A stretch of DNA of 64,000 nucleotides from Chamaelirium japonicum (GCA_947650365.1 OX393553.1:40347949-40411948), one strand, 5' to 3'; positions 15,054 through 29,899 are shown, counted from the stretch's first letter. A program made the numbers and translations. The notes: generated by a model not told the origin, from the letters alone.

Positions 15054-15487
15054 AATCGATCGTATGAATCAATTAGAATAGATTGTGCGAATGAATTAGA
15101 ATGGATCGTACGAATGAATTAGAATGGATCCTATGAATGAATTAGAATAGATCATGCGAATGAATTAGAATGGATCATACGAATGAATTAGAATGAATAC
15201 ATTTGTGCGAATGAATTAGAATGGATCATACGAATTAGTAAGAATGGATCGTTCGAATGAAATAGAATGGATCGTACGAATGAATTAGAATGGATCATGC
15301 TAATGAATTAGAATCGATCGTACGAATGAATTAGAATAGATTGTGCGAATGAATACATTCGTGCGAATGAATTAGAATGGATCGTACGTATGAAATAGAA
15401 TGGATCATACGAATGAATGAATTAGAATGGATCGTACGAATGAATTAGAATAGATTGTGACAAGGAATGAATTAGAATGGATACATT
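14223..15487 (+). repeat. Forward satellite block with 189/120 higher-order repeat
   Basis: The 28-bp markers start at 14631, 14820 and 14940 (spacings 189 and 120), with GAGTCAG/GAGTAAG and GAAATAG variants in fixed order. The block ends where ATACATTCATACAATCC turns to reverse orientation. Confidence 0.86.
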
Positions 15488-17068
15488 CATACAATCCATT
15501 CTAATTCATTCGTACGATCCATTCTAATTCATTCGCATGATCCATTCTAATTCATTCGTACGATCCATTCTAATTCCTTCGTACGATCCATTCTAATTCT
15601 TTCGTACGATCCATTCTAATTCATTTGCATGATCCATTCTAATTCATTCGTACAATCCATTCTAATTCTTTTGCACGAATGTATCCATTCGAATTCATTC
15701 ATACGATCCATTCTAATTCATTCGCACGATCCATTCTAATTCATTCGCACGATCCATTCTAATTCATTCGTACGATCCATTTTAATTCATTCGTACGATC
15801 CACCCTAATTTCTTCGTATGATCCATTCTAATTCATTCACACGAATATATCCATTCTAATTCATTCGTACGAACCATTCGAATTCATTCATACGATCCAT
15901 TCTAATTCATTCGTACGATCCATTCTAATACATTCGCACGATCCTTTCTAATTCATTCCTATGATCCATTCTAATTCATTCGTACGATCCATTCTAATTC
16001 ATTCGCACGATCCATTCTAATTCATTCATACGATCCATTCCAATTCATTCATACAATCCATTCAAATTCTTTCGCACGAATGCATCCAATCTAATTCATT
16101 CATACGATCCATTCTAATTCATTCATATGATCCATTCTAATTCATACATACGATCCATTCTAATTCATTCGCACGAATGTATCCATTCTAATTCATTCGT
16201 ACGATCCATTCTAATTCGTTCCTACGATCCATTTTATTTTATTCGTACGATCCATTATTACTCATTCGTACGATCTATTCTAATTAATTCGAACGAATAT
16301 ATCCATTCTAATTCATTCGTACGATCCATTCTAATTCATTCGCACGATCCATTCTAATTCATTGAGTAAGAATGGATCGTACGAATGAAATAGAATGGAT
16401 CATACGAATGAATTAGAATGGATCGTGCTAATGAATTAGAATGGATCGTACGAATGAATTAGAATGGATCGTATGAATGAATTAGAATGGATCGTGGGAA
16501 TGAATTAGAATGTATCCATTCTAATTCATTCGTACGATCCATTCTAATTCATTCGTACAATCTATTATAATTCATTCGTACGATCCATTCTAATTCATTT
16601 CCACAATCCATTCTAATTCATTTGTATGATCCAATCTAATTCATTCGCACGAATTATAATGGATCGTACGAATAAAATACAATGGATCGTACGAATGAAT
16701 TAGAATGGATCGTGCGAATGAATTAGATTGGATCGTGCGAATGAATTAGAATGGATCGTACGAATGAATTAGAATGGATACATTCGTGCAAATGAATTAG
16801 ACTGGATCGTATGAATGAATTAGACTGGATCGTATGAATGAGTTAGAATGGATCGTGCGAATGAAATCGAATGGATCGTACGAATGAATTAGAATGGATA
16901 CATTCGTGCGAATGAATTAGAATGGATCGTATGAATGAATTAGAATGGATCGTATGAATGTATTAGAATGGATACATTCGTACGAATGAATTAGAATGGA
17001 TCGTATGAATGAATTAGAATGGATCGTATGAATGAATTAGAATGGATCGTGCGAATGAATTAGAATCG
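15488..17068. repeat. Satellite mosaic, copy 2 of the 10.9-12.9 kb pattern
   Basis: Reverse 15488-16364, forward 16365-16510, reverse 16511-16647 and forward 16648-17068. This reproduces the order of strand blocks seen 4.13 kb upstream. Confidence 0.82.
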
Positions 17069-18312
17069 ATCCAACTAGTCGATTTCATTCGTACGATCCA
17101 TTCCTACGATTCATTCTAATTCATTCGTACGATCCTTTCTAATTCATTCATACGATCCATTCTAATTCATTCGTACGAATGTATCCATTCTAATTCATTC
17201 ATACGATCCATTCTAATTCATTCGCATTATCCATTCTAATTCATTCGTACGATCCATTCTAATTCATTCGTACGATCCACCCTAATTCCTTCTTATGATC
17301 CATTCTAATTCATTCGCACGAATGTATCCATTCTAATTCATTTGTACGATCCATTCGAATTCATTCATACGATCCATTCTAATTCATTCGTACGATCCAT
17401 TCTAATTTATTCGCACAATCCATTCTAATTCATTCATATGATCCATTCTAATTCATTCGTATGATCTATTCTAGTTCATTTCCACGATCCATTCTAATTC
17501 ATTCATACGATCCATTTTAATTCATTCATACAATCCATTCTAATTCTCTCGCACAAATGTATCCATTCTAATTCATTCGTACGATCCATTCGAATTCATT
17601 CATACGATCAATTCTAATTCATTCATACGATCCATTCTAATTCATTCGCACGAATGTATCCATTCTAATTCATTCGTAAGATCCATTCTAATTCATTCGC
17701 ACGATCCAATCAAATTCATTCGCATGATCCATTCTAATTCATTCGTACGATCCATACTATTTCATTCGTACGATCCATTCTTACTCATTCGTACGATCTA
17801 TTCTCATTCATTCGCACGAATGTATCCATTCTAATTCATTCGTACGATCCATTCTAATTCATTCGCACGATCCATTCTAATTCATTCATACGATCCATTC
17901 TAATTCATTCGTACGATCCATTCTAATTCATTTGCATGATCCATTCTAATTAATTCATACGATCCATTCTAATTCATTCGTACGATCCATTCTAATTCAT
18001 TCGCACGATCCATTCTAATTCATTCATACGATCCAATCTATTTCATTCATACGATCCATTCTAATTCATTCTCACGAATGTATCCATTCTAATTCATTCA
18101 TACGATCCATTCTAATTCATTCGCACAATCCATTCGAATTCTTTCGCACGAATGTATCCATTCTAATTCATTCGTACGATCCATTCGAATTCATTGATAT
18201 GATCCATTCTAATTCATTCATACGATCCATTCTAATTCATTCACACGATCTGTTCTAATTCATTCATACAATCCATTCTAATTCATTCATACAATCCATT
18301 CTAACTCTTTCG
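17069..18312 (-). repeat. Reverse satellite block
   Basis: Begins at CCAACTAGTC (17071) and ends at CGCATGAATAGATCGAATG. It is the partner of the block at 12938-14222. Confidence 0.82.
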
Positions 18313-19855
18313 CATGAATAGATCGAATGAATGAAATAGAATGGATCGTATGAATGAATTAGAATGGATCGTGCGAATGAATTAGAATGGATCATACAAA
18401 TGAATTAGAATGGATACATTCATGCGAAAGAATTAGAATGGATTGTGCGAATGAATTAGAATGGATCGTACAAATGAATTAGAATGGATACATTTGTGCG
18501 ACTAAATTAGAATGGGTCGTGTGAATGAATTAGATGGAATCGTATGAATGAATTAGAATGGATCGTGCGAATGAATTAGAATGGATCGTACGAATAAATT
18601 AGAATGGATCGTATGAATGAATTAGAATGGATCGTGCGAATGAATTAGAATGGATCGTACGAATGAATTAGAATGGATCGTACGAATGAATTAGAATGGA
18701 TCGTGCAAATGAATTAGAATGGATCATACGAATGAATTAGAATGGATACATTCGTGCGAATGAATTAGAATGGATCGTACGAATGAGTAAGAATGGATCG
18801 TACGAATGAAATAGAAAGGATTGTATGAATGAATTAGAATGAATCGTGCTAATGAATTAGAATGGATCGTACGAATGAATTAGAATAGATTGTGCGAATG
18901 AATTAGAATGGATCGTACGAATGAATTAGAATGGATACATTCGTGCGAATGAATTAGAATGGATCGTATAAATGATATAGATTGGATCGTATGAATGAAT
19001 TAGAATGGATCGTGCGAATGAATTAGAATGGATTGTACGAGTGAAGTAGAATGGATACATTCGTGCGAATGAATTCGAATGGATCGTACGAATGAGTAAG
19101 AATGGATCGTACGAATGAAATAGAATGGATCGTACGAATGAATTAGAATGGATCGTGCTAATGAATTAGATTGGATCGTACGAATGAATTAGAATAGATT
19201 GTGCGAATGAATTAGAATAGATCGTACGAATGAATTAGAATGGATACATTCGTGAGAAAGAATAAGAATGGATCGTATGAATGAATTAGAATGGATTGTG
19301 CGAATGAATTAGAATGGATCGTACGAATGAATTAGAATAGATCATATGAATGAATTAGAATGGATCGTGCGAATGAATTAGAATGGATCATTTGAATGAA
19401 TTCGAATTAGAATTAATTAGAATGGAACGTACGAATGAATTAGAATGGATCGTGCTAATGAATTAGAATGGATCGTACGAATGAATTAGAATAGATTGTG
19501 CGAATGAATTAGAATGGATCGTACGACTGAATTAGAATGGATACATTCGTGCAAATGAATTAGAATGGATCGTATGAATGAATTAGAATGGATCGTATGA
19601 ATGTATTAGAATGGATCGTGCTAATGAATTATAATGGATTGTACGAATGAATTTGAATGGATCATACGAATGAATTAGAATGGATACATTCGTGCGAATG
19701 AATTAGAATGGATCGTACGAATGAGTAAGAATGGATCGTACGAATGAAATAGAATGGATTGTATGAATGAATTAGTATGGATCGTGCGAATGAATTAGAA
19801 TGGATCGTACGAATGAGTAAAATGGAACGTACGAATGAAATAGAATGGATCGTAC
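18313..19855 (+). repeat. Forward satellite block with 189/120/189 higher-order repeat
   Basis: The 28-bp markers start at 18747, 18936, 19056 and 19245, with spacings of 189, 120 and 189 bp. This copy is collinear with 8346-8844 at a constant 10,401-bp offset. The two share the downstream oddity GTGAGAAAGAATAAG. Confidence 0.87.
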
Positions 19856-21801
19856 GTACGATCCATTCTAATTCATTCATACGATCCATTCTAATTTATT
19901 TGCACGAATTTATCCATTCTAATTCATTCGTACGATCCATTCTAATTCATTCTTTCGTATGTATCCATTCTAATTCATTCGTACGATCCACTCTAATTCA
20001 TTCACACGATCTATTCTAATTTATTCATACGAACCATTCTAATTCATTCGTACGATCCATTCTAATTCATTCGCATGATCCATTCTAATTCATTCATACG
20101 ATCCATTCTAATTCATTCGTACGACCTATTCTAATTCATTCGCACAATCTATTCTAATTCATTCGTACGATCCATTCTAATTCATTAGCACGATCCATTC
20201 TAATTCATTCGTACGATCCATTCTATTTCATTCGTACGATCCATTCTTATTCATTTGTACGATCGAATGCATGAATTAGAATAAATTAGAATGAATTAGA
20301 ATGGATCGTATGAATTAGAATGAATTCATTCGTACGATCCATTCTAATTCATTAGCATGATCCATTCTAATTCATTCGTACGATCCATTCTATTTCATTC
20401 GTACGATCCATTCTTACTCATTCGTACGATCCATTCTAATTCATTCGCACGAATGTATCCATTCTAATTCATGCAAATGAATTAGAATGGATCGTACGAA
20501 TGAATTAGAATGGATCGTATGAATTAGTACGAATGAAGTAGAATGGATCGTACGAATGAATTAGAATGGATCGTGCGAATGAATTAGAATGATCGTACGA
20601 ATGAATTAGAATAGATTGTGCGAATGAATTAGAATGGATTGTACAAATGAATTAGAATGGATTGTATGAATGAATTAGCACGATCCATTCCAATTCATTC
20701 GGACTATCCTTTCTAATTCATTCATATGATCCATTCTAATTCATTCATACGATCCATTCTAATTCATTCATACAATTTATTCTAATTCTTTCGCACAAAT
20801 GTATCCATTCTAGTTCATTCGCAAAATCTATTCTAATTCATTTGTACGATCCATTCTTACTCATTCGTACGATCCATTCTAATTCATTTACACGAATGTA
20901 TCCATTCTAATTCATTCGTACGATCCATTCTAATTCATTCGCACGATCCATTCTAATTCATTAATACGATCCATTCTAATTCATTCGCACGATCCATTCT
21001 AATTCACTCATACAATCCATTCTAATTCTTTCGCACGAATGTATCCATTCTAATTCATTCGTACGATCCACCCTAATTCCTTCGTATACGAATGAATTAG
21101 AATAGATTGTGCGACATTCATACGATCCATTCTATTTCATTCGCACGAATGTATCCATTCTAATTCATTCGTGCGATCCATTCTAATTCATTCTAATCAA
21201 TTCTAATTCATTCGTACGATCCATTCTAATTTCATACGTACCATCCATTCTAATTCATTCATAGGATCCATTCTAATTCATTCGCACGAATGTATCCATT
21301 CTAATTCATTCGTACGATCCATTCTAATTCATTCGCACGAATGTATCAATTCTAATTCATTCTAATTCCTTCGTATGGTCCATTCGTACGATCCATTCTA
21401 ATTCCTTCGTACGAAAATTTCCATTATAATTCATTCGTACAATCCATTCTAATACATTCTAATTCATTCGTACGATCCATTCGAATTCATTCATACGATC
21501 CATTGTGCGATCCATTCTAATTCATTCATAAGATCATTCATATGATCTATTCTAATTCATTAGTACGATCCATTCTAATTCATTCGCATGATCCATTCTA
21601 ATTCATTCATACGATCCATTCTTACTCATTCGTACGATCCATTCTAATTCATTCGCACGAATGTATTTATTCTAATTCATTCGTATGATCCATTCTAATT
21701 CATTCGCACAATCTATTCTAATTTATTCGTACGATCCATTCTAATTCATTCGAAAGATCCATTCTAATTCATTTGTATGATCCATTCTAATCCATTCTAA
21801 T
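19856..21801. repeat. Satellite mosaic, mostly reverse, irregular units
   Basis: Reverse-dominated with forward islands near 20262-20325, 20473-20680 and 21085-21110. Several units are truncated or fused (AATAAATTAGAATGAATTAG near 20280, CATTGTGCGATCC near 21502). Parts match segments right of the transposon: 20630-20870 resembles 45455-45690, and 21480-21560 resembles 42780-42860. Confidence 0.8.
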
Positions 21802-24043
21802 TTGAATGGATCGTATGAATGAATTAGAATGGATCGTGCGAATGAATTAGAATGGACCGTACGAATGAATTAGAATGGATACATTCGTGCGAATGAATTA
21901 GAATGGGTCGTATGAATGAATTAGAATGGATCGTATGAATGAATTCGAATGGATCGTACGTTCGAATTAGAATGGATCGTACGAATGAATTAGAATGGAT
22001 CGTATGAATGAATTAGAATGGATCGTGCGAATGAATGACAATTGGATCGTACGAATGAATTAGAATGGATCGTATGAATGGATCGTACGAATGAATTAGA
22101 ATTGATTGATACATTCGTGCAAAAGAATTAGAATAGATTGTATGAATGAATTAGAATGGATCGTACAAATGAATTAGAATGGATCATGCGAATGAATTAG
22201 AATGGATCGTATGAATGAAATAGAATAGATTGTGCGAATGAATTAGAATGGATCATACGAATGAATTAGAGTGAATACATTCGTGCGAAAGAATTAGAAT
22301 GGATTGTATGAATGAATTAGAATGGATCGTATGACATATGAATGAATTAGAATGGATCGTACGAATGAATTAGAATGGATCGTACGAAGGAATTAGAATG
22401 GATACATTCGTGCGAAAGATTTAGAATGGATTGTATGAATGAATTAGAATGGATCATATGAATGAATTAGAATGGATCATGCGAATGAATTAGAATGGAT
22501 CGTACGTATGAATTAGAATGGATCGTGCGAAAATGGATCGTACGAATAAATTAGAATGGATCGTATGAATGAATTAGAATGGATCGTACGAATGAATTAG
22601 AATGGATTGTATAAATGAATTAGAATGAATTAGAATGGATCGTACGAATGAGTAAGAATGGATCGTATGAATGAATTAGAATAGATTGTGCGAATGAGTT
22701 TGAATGGATCGTACGAATGAATTAGAATGGATACATTCGTGCGAAGGAATTAAAATGGATCGTATGAAGGAATTAGAATGAATTAGAATGGATACATTCG
22801 TGCGAATGAATTAGAATGGGTCGTATGAATGAATTAGATTGGATCGTATGAATGAATTAGAATGGATCGTATGTATGAATTAAAATGGATACATTCATGG
22901 GAATGAATTAGAATGGATCGTACGAAGGAATTAGAATAGATCATACGAAGGAATTAGAATGGATCGAACGAAGGGATCGTACGTATGAATTGGAATGGAT
23001 ACATTCATGGTAATGAATTAGAAGGGATCATACGAAGGAATTAGAATGGATCATACGAATGAATTAGAATGGATCGTACGAATGAATTAGAATGGATCGT
23101 ATGAATGAATTAGACTGGATCGTACGAATGAATTAGAATGGATCGTATGAATGATCGTATGAATGAATTAGAATTGATCGCACAATGGATCGTATGAATG
23201 AATTCGAATGGATCGTACGAATGAATTAGAATGAATTAGAATGGATCGTACGAATGAATTAGAATGGATATTTTCGTGTAAAGGAATTAGAATGGATCGT
23301 ACAAATGGATCGTACGAAGGAATTAGAATGAATTAGAATGGATACATTCGTGCGAATGAATTAGAATGGATCGTACAAATGAATTAGAATCGATACATTC
23401 GTACGAATGAAGTAGAATGGATCGTATGAATGAATTAGAATGAATTAGAATGGATCATACGTATGAAATTAGAATGGATCGTACGAATAAATTAGAATGG
23501 ATTAGAATGAATTAGAATGGATCGCACGAATGAATTAGAATGGATACATTCGTGCGAATGAAATAGAATGGATCGTACGAATGTCGAACAATCTATCCTA
23601 ATTCATTCGTACATGAAGGAATTAGGGTGGATCGTACGAATGAATTAGAATGGATACATTCGTGCGAAAGAATTAGAATGGATTGTATGAATGAATTAGA
23701 ATGGATCGTATGAATGAATTAGAATGGATCGTGCGAATGAATTAGAATGGATCGTACGAATGAATTAGAATGGATCGTACGAATGAATTAGAATGGATCG
23801 TGCAAATGAATTAGAATGGATCATACGAATGAATTAGAATGGATACATTCGTGCAAATGAATTAGAATGGATCGTACGAATGAGTAAGAATGGATCGTAC
23901 GAATGAATTAGAATAGATTGTGCGAATGAATTAGAATGGATACATTTGTGCGAAAGAATTAGAATGGATTGTATGAATGAATTAGAATGGATCGTTTGAA
24001 TGAATTAGAATGGATCGTCCGAATGAATTAGAATGGATCGTGC
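21802..24043 (+). repeat. Forward satellite block, irregular unit lengths
   Basis: About 2.2 kb, almost all forward, but with many truncated units (doubled AATTAGAATGAATTAGAATGG, GAATGGATCGTACGAAGG fusions). A small reverse insert lies at about 23585-23612. The irregular lengths contrast with the even 23-bp spacing at 2726-7015. Confidence 0.8.
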
Positions 24044-24660
24044 TAATTCATTCATACAATCCATTCTAATTCATTTGTATAATCCATTCTAATTCATTCG
24101 CACAATCTATTAGAATGAATTAGAATGGATATATTCGTGCGAATGAATTAGAATGGATCGTATGAATGAATTAGAATGGATCATACGAATGAATTAGAAT
24201 GGATCGTGCGAATGAATTAGATTGGATCGTGCGAATGAATTAGAATGGATCGTATGAATGAATTAGAATGATCCACCCTAATTCCTTAGTATGATTCATT
24301 CTAATTCATTCGCACGAATGTATCCATTCTAATTCATTCGTACGATCCATTCGAATTCATTCATACGATCCATTCTAATTCATTCATACGATCCATTCTA
24401 ATTCATTCGCACGAATGTATCCATTCTAATTCATTCTTACGATCCATTCTAATTCATTCGCACAATCTATTCTAATTCATTCGTACGATCCATTCAAATT
24501 CATTCGCACGATCCATTCTAATTGCATGATCGATTCTAATTCATTCGTACGATCCATTCTAATTCATTCGTACGATCCACCCTAATTTCTTCATATGATC
24601 CATTTTAATTCATTTGTACGATCCATTCTAATTCATTCGCATGATCCATTCTAATTTATT
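24044..24660. repeat. Satellite, alternating short strand blocks
   Basis: Reverse 24044-24108, forward 24110-24270, then reverse to 24660. No gene is present. Confidence 0.75.
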
Positions 24661-26155
24661 ATATGAATGAATTAGAATGGATCGTATAAATGAATTAGAA
24701 TGGATCGTGCGAAAGAATTAGATTGGATTGTATGAATGAATTAGAATGGATCGTGCGAATGAATTAGAATGGATCGTACGAATGATTTAGAATGGATCGT
24801 ATGAATGAATTAGAATGGATCGTGCGAATGAATTAGAATGGATCGTACGAATGAATTAGAATGGATCGTACGAAGGAATTAGAATGGATACATTCGTGGG
24901 AATGAATTAGAATGGATCGTACGAAGGAATTAGAATGGATCATACGAATAAATTAGAATGGATCGTATGAATGAATTCGAATGGATCGTACGAATAAATT
25001 AGAATAGATTGTGCGAATGAATTAGAATGGATCGTACGAATGAATTAGAATGGATATATTCGTGCGAAAGAATTAGAATGGATTGTATGAATGAATTAGA
25101 ATGGATCATGCAAATGAATTAGAATAGATCGTGCAAATGAATTAGAATGAATCGTATGAATGAATTAGAATAGATTGTGCGAATGAATTAGAATGGATCG
25201 TACGAATGAATTAGAATGGATACATTCATGCGAATGAATTAGAATGGATCGTATGAATGAATTCGAATGGATCGTACGAATGAATTAGAATGGATACATT
25301 CGTGCGAATGAATTAGAATGGAGCATACGAAGGAATTAGGGTGGATCGTATGAATGAATTAGAATGAATATATTCGTGCGAAAGAATTAGAATGGATTGT
25401 ACGAATGAATTAGAATGGAGCGTTCGAATCAATTAGAATGGATCTTACGAATGAGTAAGAATGGATCGTACGAATGAAATAGAATGGATCGTACAAATGA
25501 ATTAGAAAATATCGTGCTAATGAATTAGAATGGATCGTATGAATGAATTAGAATGGATTGTGCGAATAAATTAGAATGGATTATACGAATGAATTAGGAT
25601 AGATCGTATGAATGAATTAGAAAGGATCGTGCGAATGAATTAGAATGGATCGTACGAATGAATTAGAATGGATACATTCGTGCGAATAAATTAGAATGGA
25701 TCGTACGAATGACTAAGAATGGATCGTACGAATGAAATAGAATGGATCGTACGAATGAATTCGAATGGATCGTGCTAATGAATTAGAATGGATCGTACGA
25801 ATGAATTAGAATAGATTGTGCGAATGATGAATTAGAATGGATCGTGCGAATGAATTAGATTGGATCGTGCGAATGAATTAGAATGGATCGTACGGATGAA
25901 TTAGAATGGATTGTATGAATGAATTAGAATAGATCGTACAAATGAATTAGAATGGATCGTGCGAATGAATTAGAATGGATCTTACGAATGAATTAGAATG
26001 GATACATTCGTGCGAATGAATTAGAATGGATCGTACGAATGAGTAAGAATGGATCGTACGAATGAGTAAGAATGGATCGTACGAATGAAATAGACTGGAT
26101 CGTATGAATTAATTAGAATGGATCGTACAAATGAATTAGAATGAATTAGAATGGA
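24661..26155 (+). repeat. Forward satellite block
   Basis: Ends at a perfect palindromic junction (26143-26168) centred on GGATCC, where forward units meet their mirror image. Confidence 0.82.
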
Positions 26156-28042
26156 TCCATTCTAATTCCTTCGTACGATTCATTCTAATTCATTCCCATG
26201 AATGTATCCATTCTAATTCATACGTACGATCCATTCTAATTCATTCATAACGTACGATCCATTCTAATTCCTTCGTACGATCCATTCAATTTCATTCGTA
26301 TGATCCATTCTAATTCCTTCGTACGATCCATTCTAATTCATTCCCATGAATGTATCCATTCTAATTCATACGTACGATCCATTCTAATTCATTCATATGA
26401 TCCCATCTAATTCATTGATACGATCCATTCTAATTCATTCGCATGAATGTATCCATTGTAATTCATTCGTACGATCCATTCTAATTCATTTGCACAATCT
26501 ATTCTAATTCATTCGTACGATCCAATCAAATTCATTAGCATGATCCATTCTAATTCATTCGTACGATCCATTCTATTTCATTCGTACGATCCATTCTTAC
26601 TCATTCGTACGATCCATTCTAATTCATTCGCACGATCCATTCTAATTCATTCATACGATCCATTCTAATTCATTAGCACGATCCATTCTAATTCATTCGT
26701 ACGATCCATTCTATTTCATTTGTACGATCCATTCTTACTCATTCGTACGATTCATTCTAATTCATTTGCACGAATGTATCGATTCTAATTCATTCGTACG
26801 ATCCATTCTAATTCATTCGCACGATCCATTCTAATTCATTCATACGATCCATTCTAATTCATTCATACTCATTCGTGCGAATGAATTAGAATGGATTGTA
26901 TGAATGAATTAGAATGGATCGTATGAATGAATTAGAATAGATCGTGCGAATGAATTAGAATGGATCGTACGAATTAATTTGAATGGATCGTATGAATGAA
27001 TTAGAATGGATCGTGCGAATGAATTAGAATGGATCGTACGAATGAATTAGAATGGATACATTCGTGCGAATGAATTAGAATGGATGGTACGAATGAGTAA
27101 GAACGGATCGTACGAATGATATAGAATGGATCGTACGAATGAGTTAGAATGGATCGTGCTAATGAACTAGAATGGATCGTACGAATGAACTAGAATGGAT
27201 CGTACGAATGAATTAGAATGGATCATACGAAGGAATTAGGGTGGAACGTACGAATGAATTAGAATGGATACATTCGTGCGAAAGAATTAGAATGGATTGT
27301 ATGAATGAATTTGAATGGATCGTGCAAATGAATTAGAATGGATCGTGCGAATGAATTAGAATGGATCATACGAATGAATTAGAATAGATTGTGCGAATGA
27401 ATTAGAATGGATCGTATGAATAAATTAGAATGGATCGTACGAATGAATTAGAATGGATCGCATAAATGAATTAGAATGGATCGCGCGAATGAATTAGAAT
27501 GGATCGTACGAATGAATTAGAATGGATACATTCGTGGGAATGAATTAGAATGGATCGTACGAATAAGTAAGAATGGATCGTACGAATGAAATAGAATAGA
27601 TCGTATGAATGAATTAGAATGGATCGTGCAAATGAATTCGATTGTATCGTGCGAATGAATTAGAATGGATCGTACGAATGAATTAGAATGGATACATTCA
27701 TGCGAATAAATTAGAATGCATACATTCGTGCGAATGAATTAGAATGGATCGTGCAAATGAATTAGAATGGATCGTACGAATAAATTAGAATGGATCGTAT
27801 GAATGAATTAGAATGGATCGTACGAATAAATTAGAATGGATACATTCGTGCGAAAGAATTTAGAATGGATCGTACGAAGAAATTAGAATGAATTAGATTG
27901 AATACATTCGGGCGAATGAATTAGAATGGATTGTGCGAATGAATTAGAATGGATTATGCTAATGAATTAGAATGGATCGTATGAATTAATTAGAATGGAT
28001 CGTATGAATGAATTAGAATGGATCGTACGAATGAATAAGAAT
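26143..28042. repeat. 1.9-kb segmental duplication, copy 1
   Basis: Starts at the palindromic junction 26143-26168 and runs through a reverse block (to about 26868) and a forward block. Marker strings recur at exactly +1,900 bp: TCATTCATAACGTACGATCC (26241 vs 28141) and the odd fusion CTCATTCGTGCGAATG (26869 vs 28769). Later markers are at +1,877 (CATACGAAGGAATTAGG, 27224 vs 29101), consistent with loss of one 23-bp unit. Confidence 0.88.
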
Positions 28043-29700
28043 GAATTAGAATGGATCCATTCTAATTCCTTCGTACGATCCATTCTAATTCATTCCCATG
28101 AATGTATCCATTCTAATTAATACATACAATCCATTCTAATTCATTCATAACGTACGATCCATTCTAATTCCTTCGTACGATCCATTCTATTTCATTCGTA
28201 TGATCCATTCAAATTCCTTCGTACGATCCATTCTAATTCATTCCCATGAATGTATCCATTTTAATTCATACGTACGATCCATTCTAATGAATTCATACGA
28301 TCCAATCTAATTCATTCATACGATCCATTCTAATTCATTCGCACGAATGTATCCATTCTAATTCATTCGTACGACCCATTCTAATTCATTCGCACAATCT
28401 ATTCTAATTCATTCGTACGATCCATTCTAATTCATTAGCACGATCCATTCTAATTCAATCGTACGATCCATTCTATTTCATTCGTACGATCCATTCTTAC
28501 TCATTCGTACGATCCATTCTAATTCATTCGCACGATCCATTCTAATTCATTCATACGATCCATTCTCATTCATTAGCACGATCCATTCTAATTCATTCGT
28601 ACGATCCATTCTATTTCATTCATACGATCCATTCTTACTCATTCGTACGATCCATTCTAATTCATTTGCACGAATGTATCCATTCTAATTCATTCGCACG
28701 ATCCATTCTAAGTCATTCGCACGATCCATTCTAATTCATTCATACGATCCCTTCTAATTCATTCAAACTCATTCGTGCGAATGAATTAGAATGGATTGTA
28801 TGAATGAATTAAAATGGATCGTATGAATGAATTAGAATGGACCGTGCGAATGAATTAGAATGGATCATATGAATTAATTAGAATGGATCGTATGAATGAA
28901 TTAGAATGGATCGTGCGAATGAATTGGAATGGATCGTACGAATGAATTAGAATGGATACATTTGTGCGAATGAATTAGAATAGATCGTACGAATGAGTAA
29001 GAATGGATCGTACGAATGAAATAGAATGGATCGTACGAATGAATTATAATGGATCGTGCTAACGAATTAGAATGGATCGTACGAATGAATTAGAATGGAT
29101 CATACGAAGGAATTAGGGCGGATCGTTCGAATGAATTAGAATGAATATATTCGTGCGAAAGAATTAGAATGGATTGTATGAATGAATTAGAATGGATCGT
29201 GCAAATGAATTAGAATCGATCGTGCGAATGAATTAGAATGGATCGTACGAATGAATTAGAATAGATTGTGCGAATGAAATAGAATGGATCGTATGAATGA
29301 ATTAGAATGGATCGTATGAATGAATTAGAATGGATCGCATGAATGAATTAGAATGGATCGTGCGAATGAATTAGAACGGATTGTACGAATGAATTAGAAT
29401 GGATACATTCGTGCGAATGAATTAGAATGGATCGTACGAATGAGTAAGAATGGATCATACGAATAAAATAGAATGGATCGTACGAATAAATTAGAATGGA
29501 TCGTGCGAATGAATTAGATTGGATCGTGCGAATGAATTAGAATGGATCGTACGAATGAATTAGAATGGATACATTCGTGCGAATGAATTAGAATGGATCA
29601 AGCAAATGAATTAGAATGGATCGTACGAATGAATTAGAATGGATCGTATGAATGAATTAGAATGGATCGTACGAATGAATTAGAATGGATCCATTCTAAT
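28043..29700. repeat. 1.9-kb segmental duplication, copy 2
   Basis: Direct tandem partner of 26143-28042, beginning at the same palindromic junction (28043-28068). It has single-base differences from copy 1 throughout. It ends near the palindrome at 29673-29706, about 200 bp before the transposon insertion. Confidence 0.86.
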
Positions 29701-29899
29701 TCATTCATACGATCTATTCTAATTCATTCGCACGAATGTATCCATTCTAATTCATTCGTACGGTCCATACTAATTTATTCGCACAATCTATTCTAATTCA
29801 TTCGTACGATACATTCTAATTCATTCATACGATCCATTCTAATTCATTCGCATGATCCATTCTAATTCATTCATACGATCCATTCTTATTCATTCATAC

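Larger units (their letters stand above)
15054..19200. repeat. 4.13-kb segmental duplication, copy 2
   Basis: Direct tandem partner of the segment starting at about 10921, sharing all its strand-switch junctions and marker strings. The right edge is approximate, because the flanking sequence is itself satellite and similarity fades gradually. Base differences between copies are frequent, so this is not an exact assembly duplicate. Confidence 0.85.
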
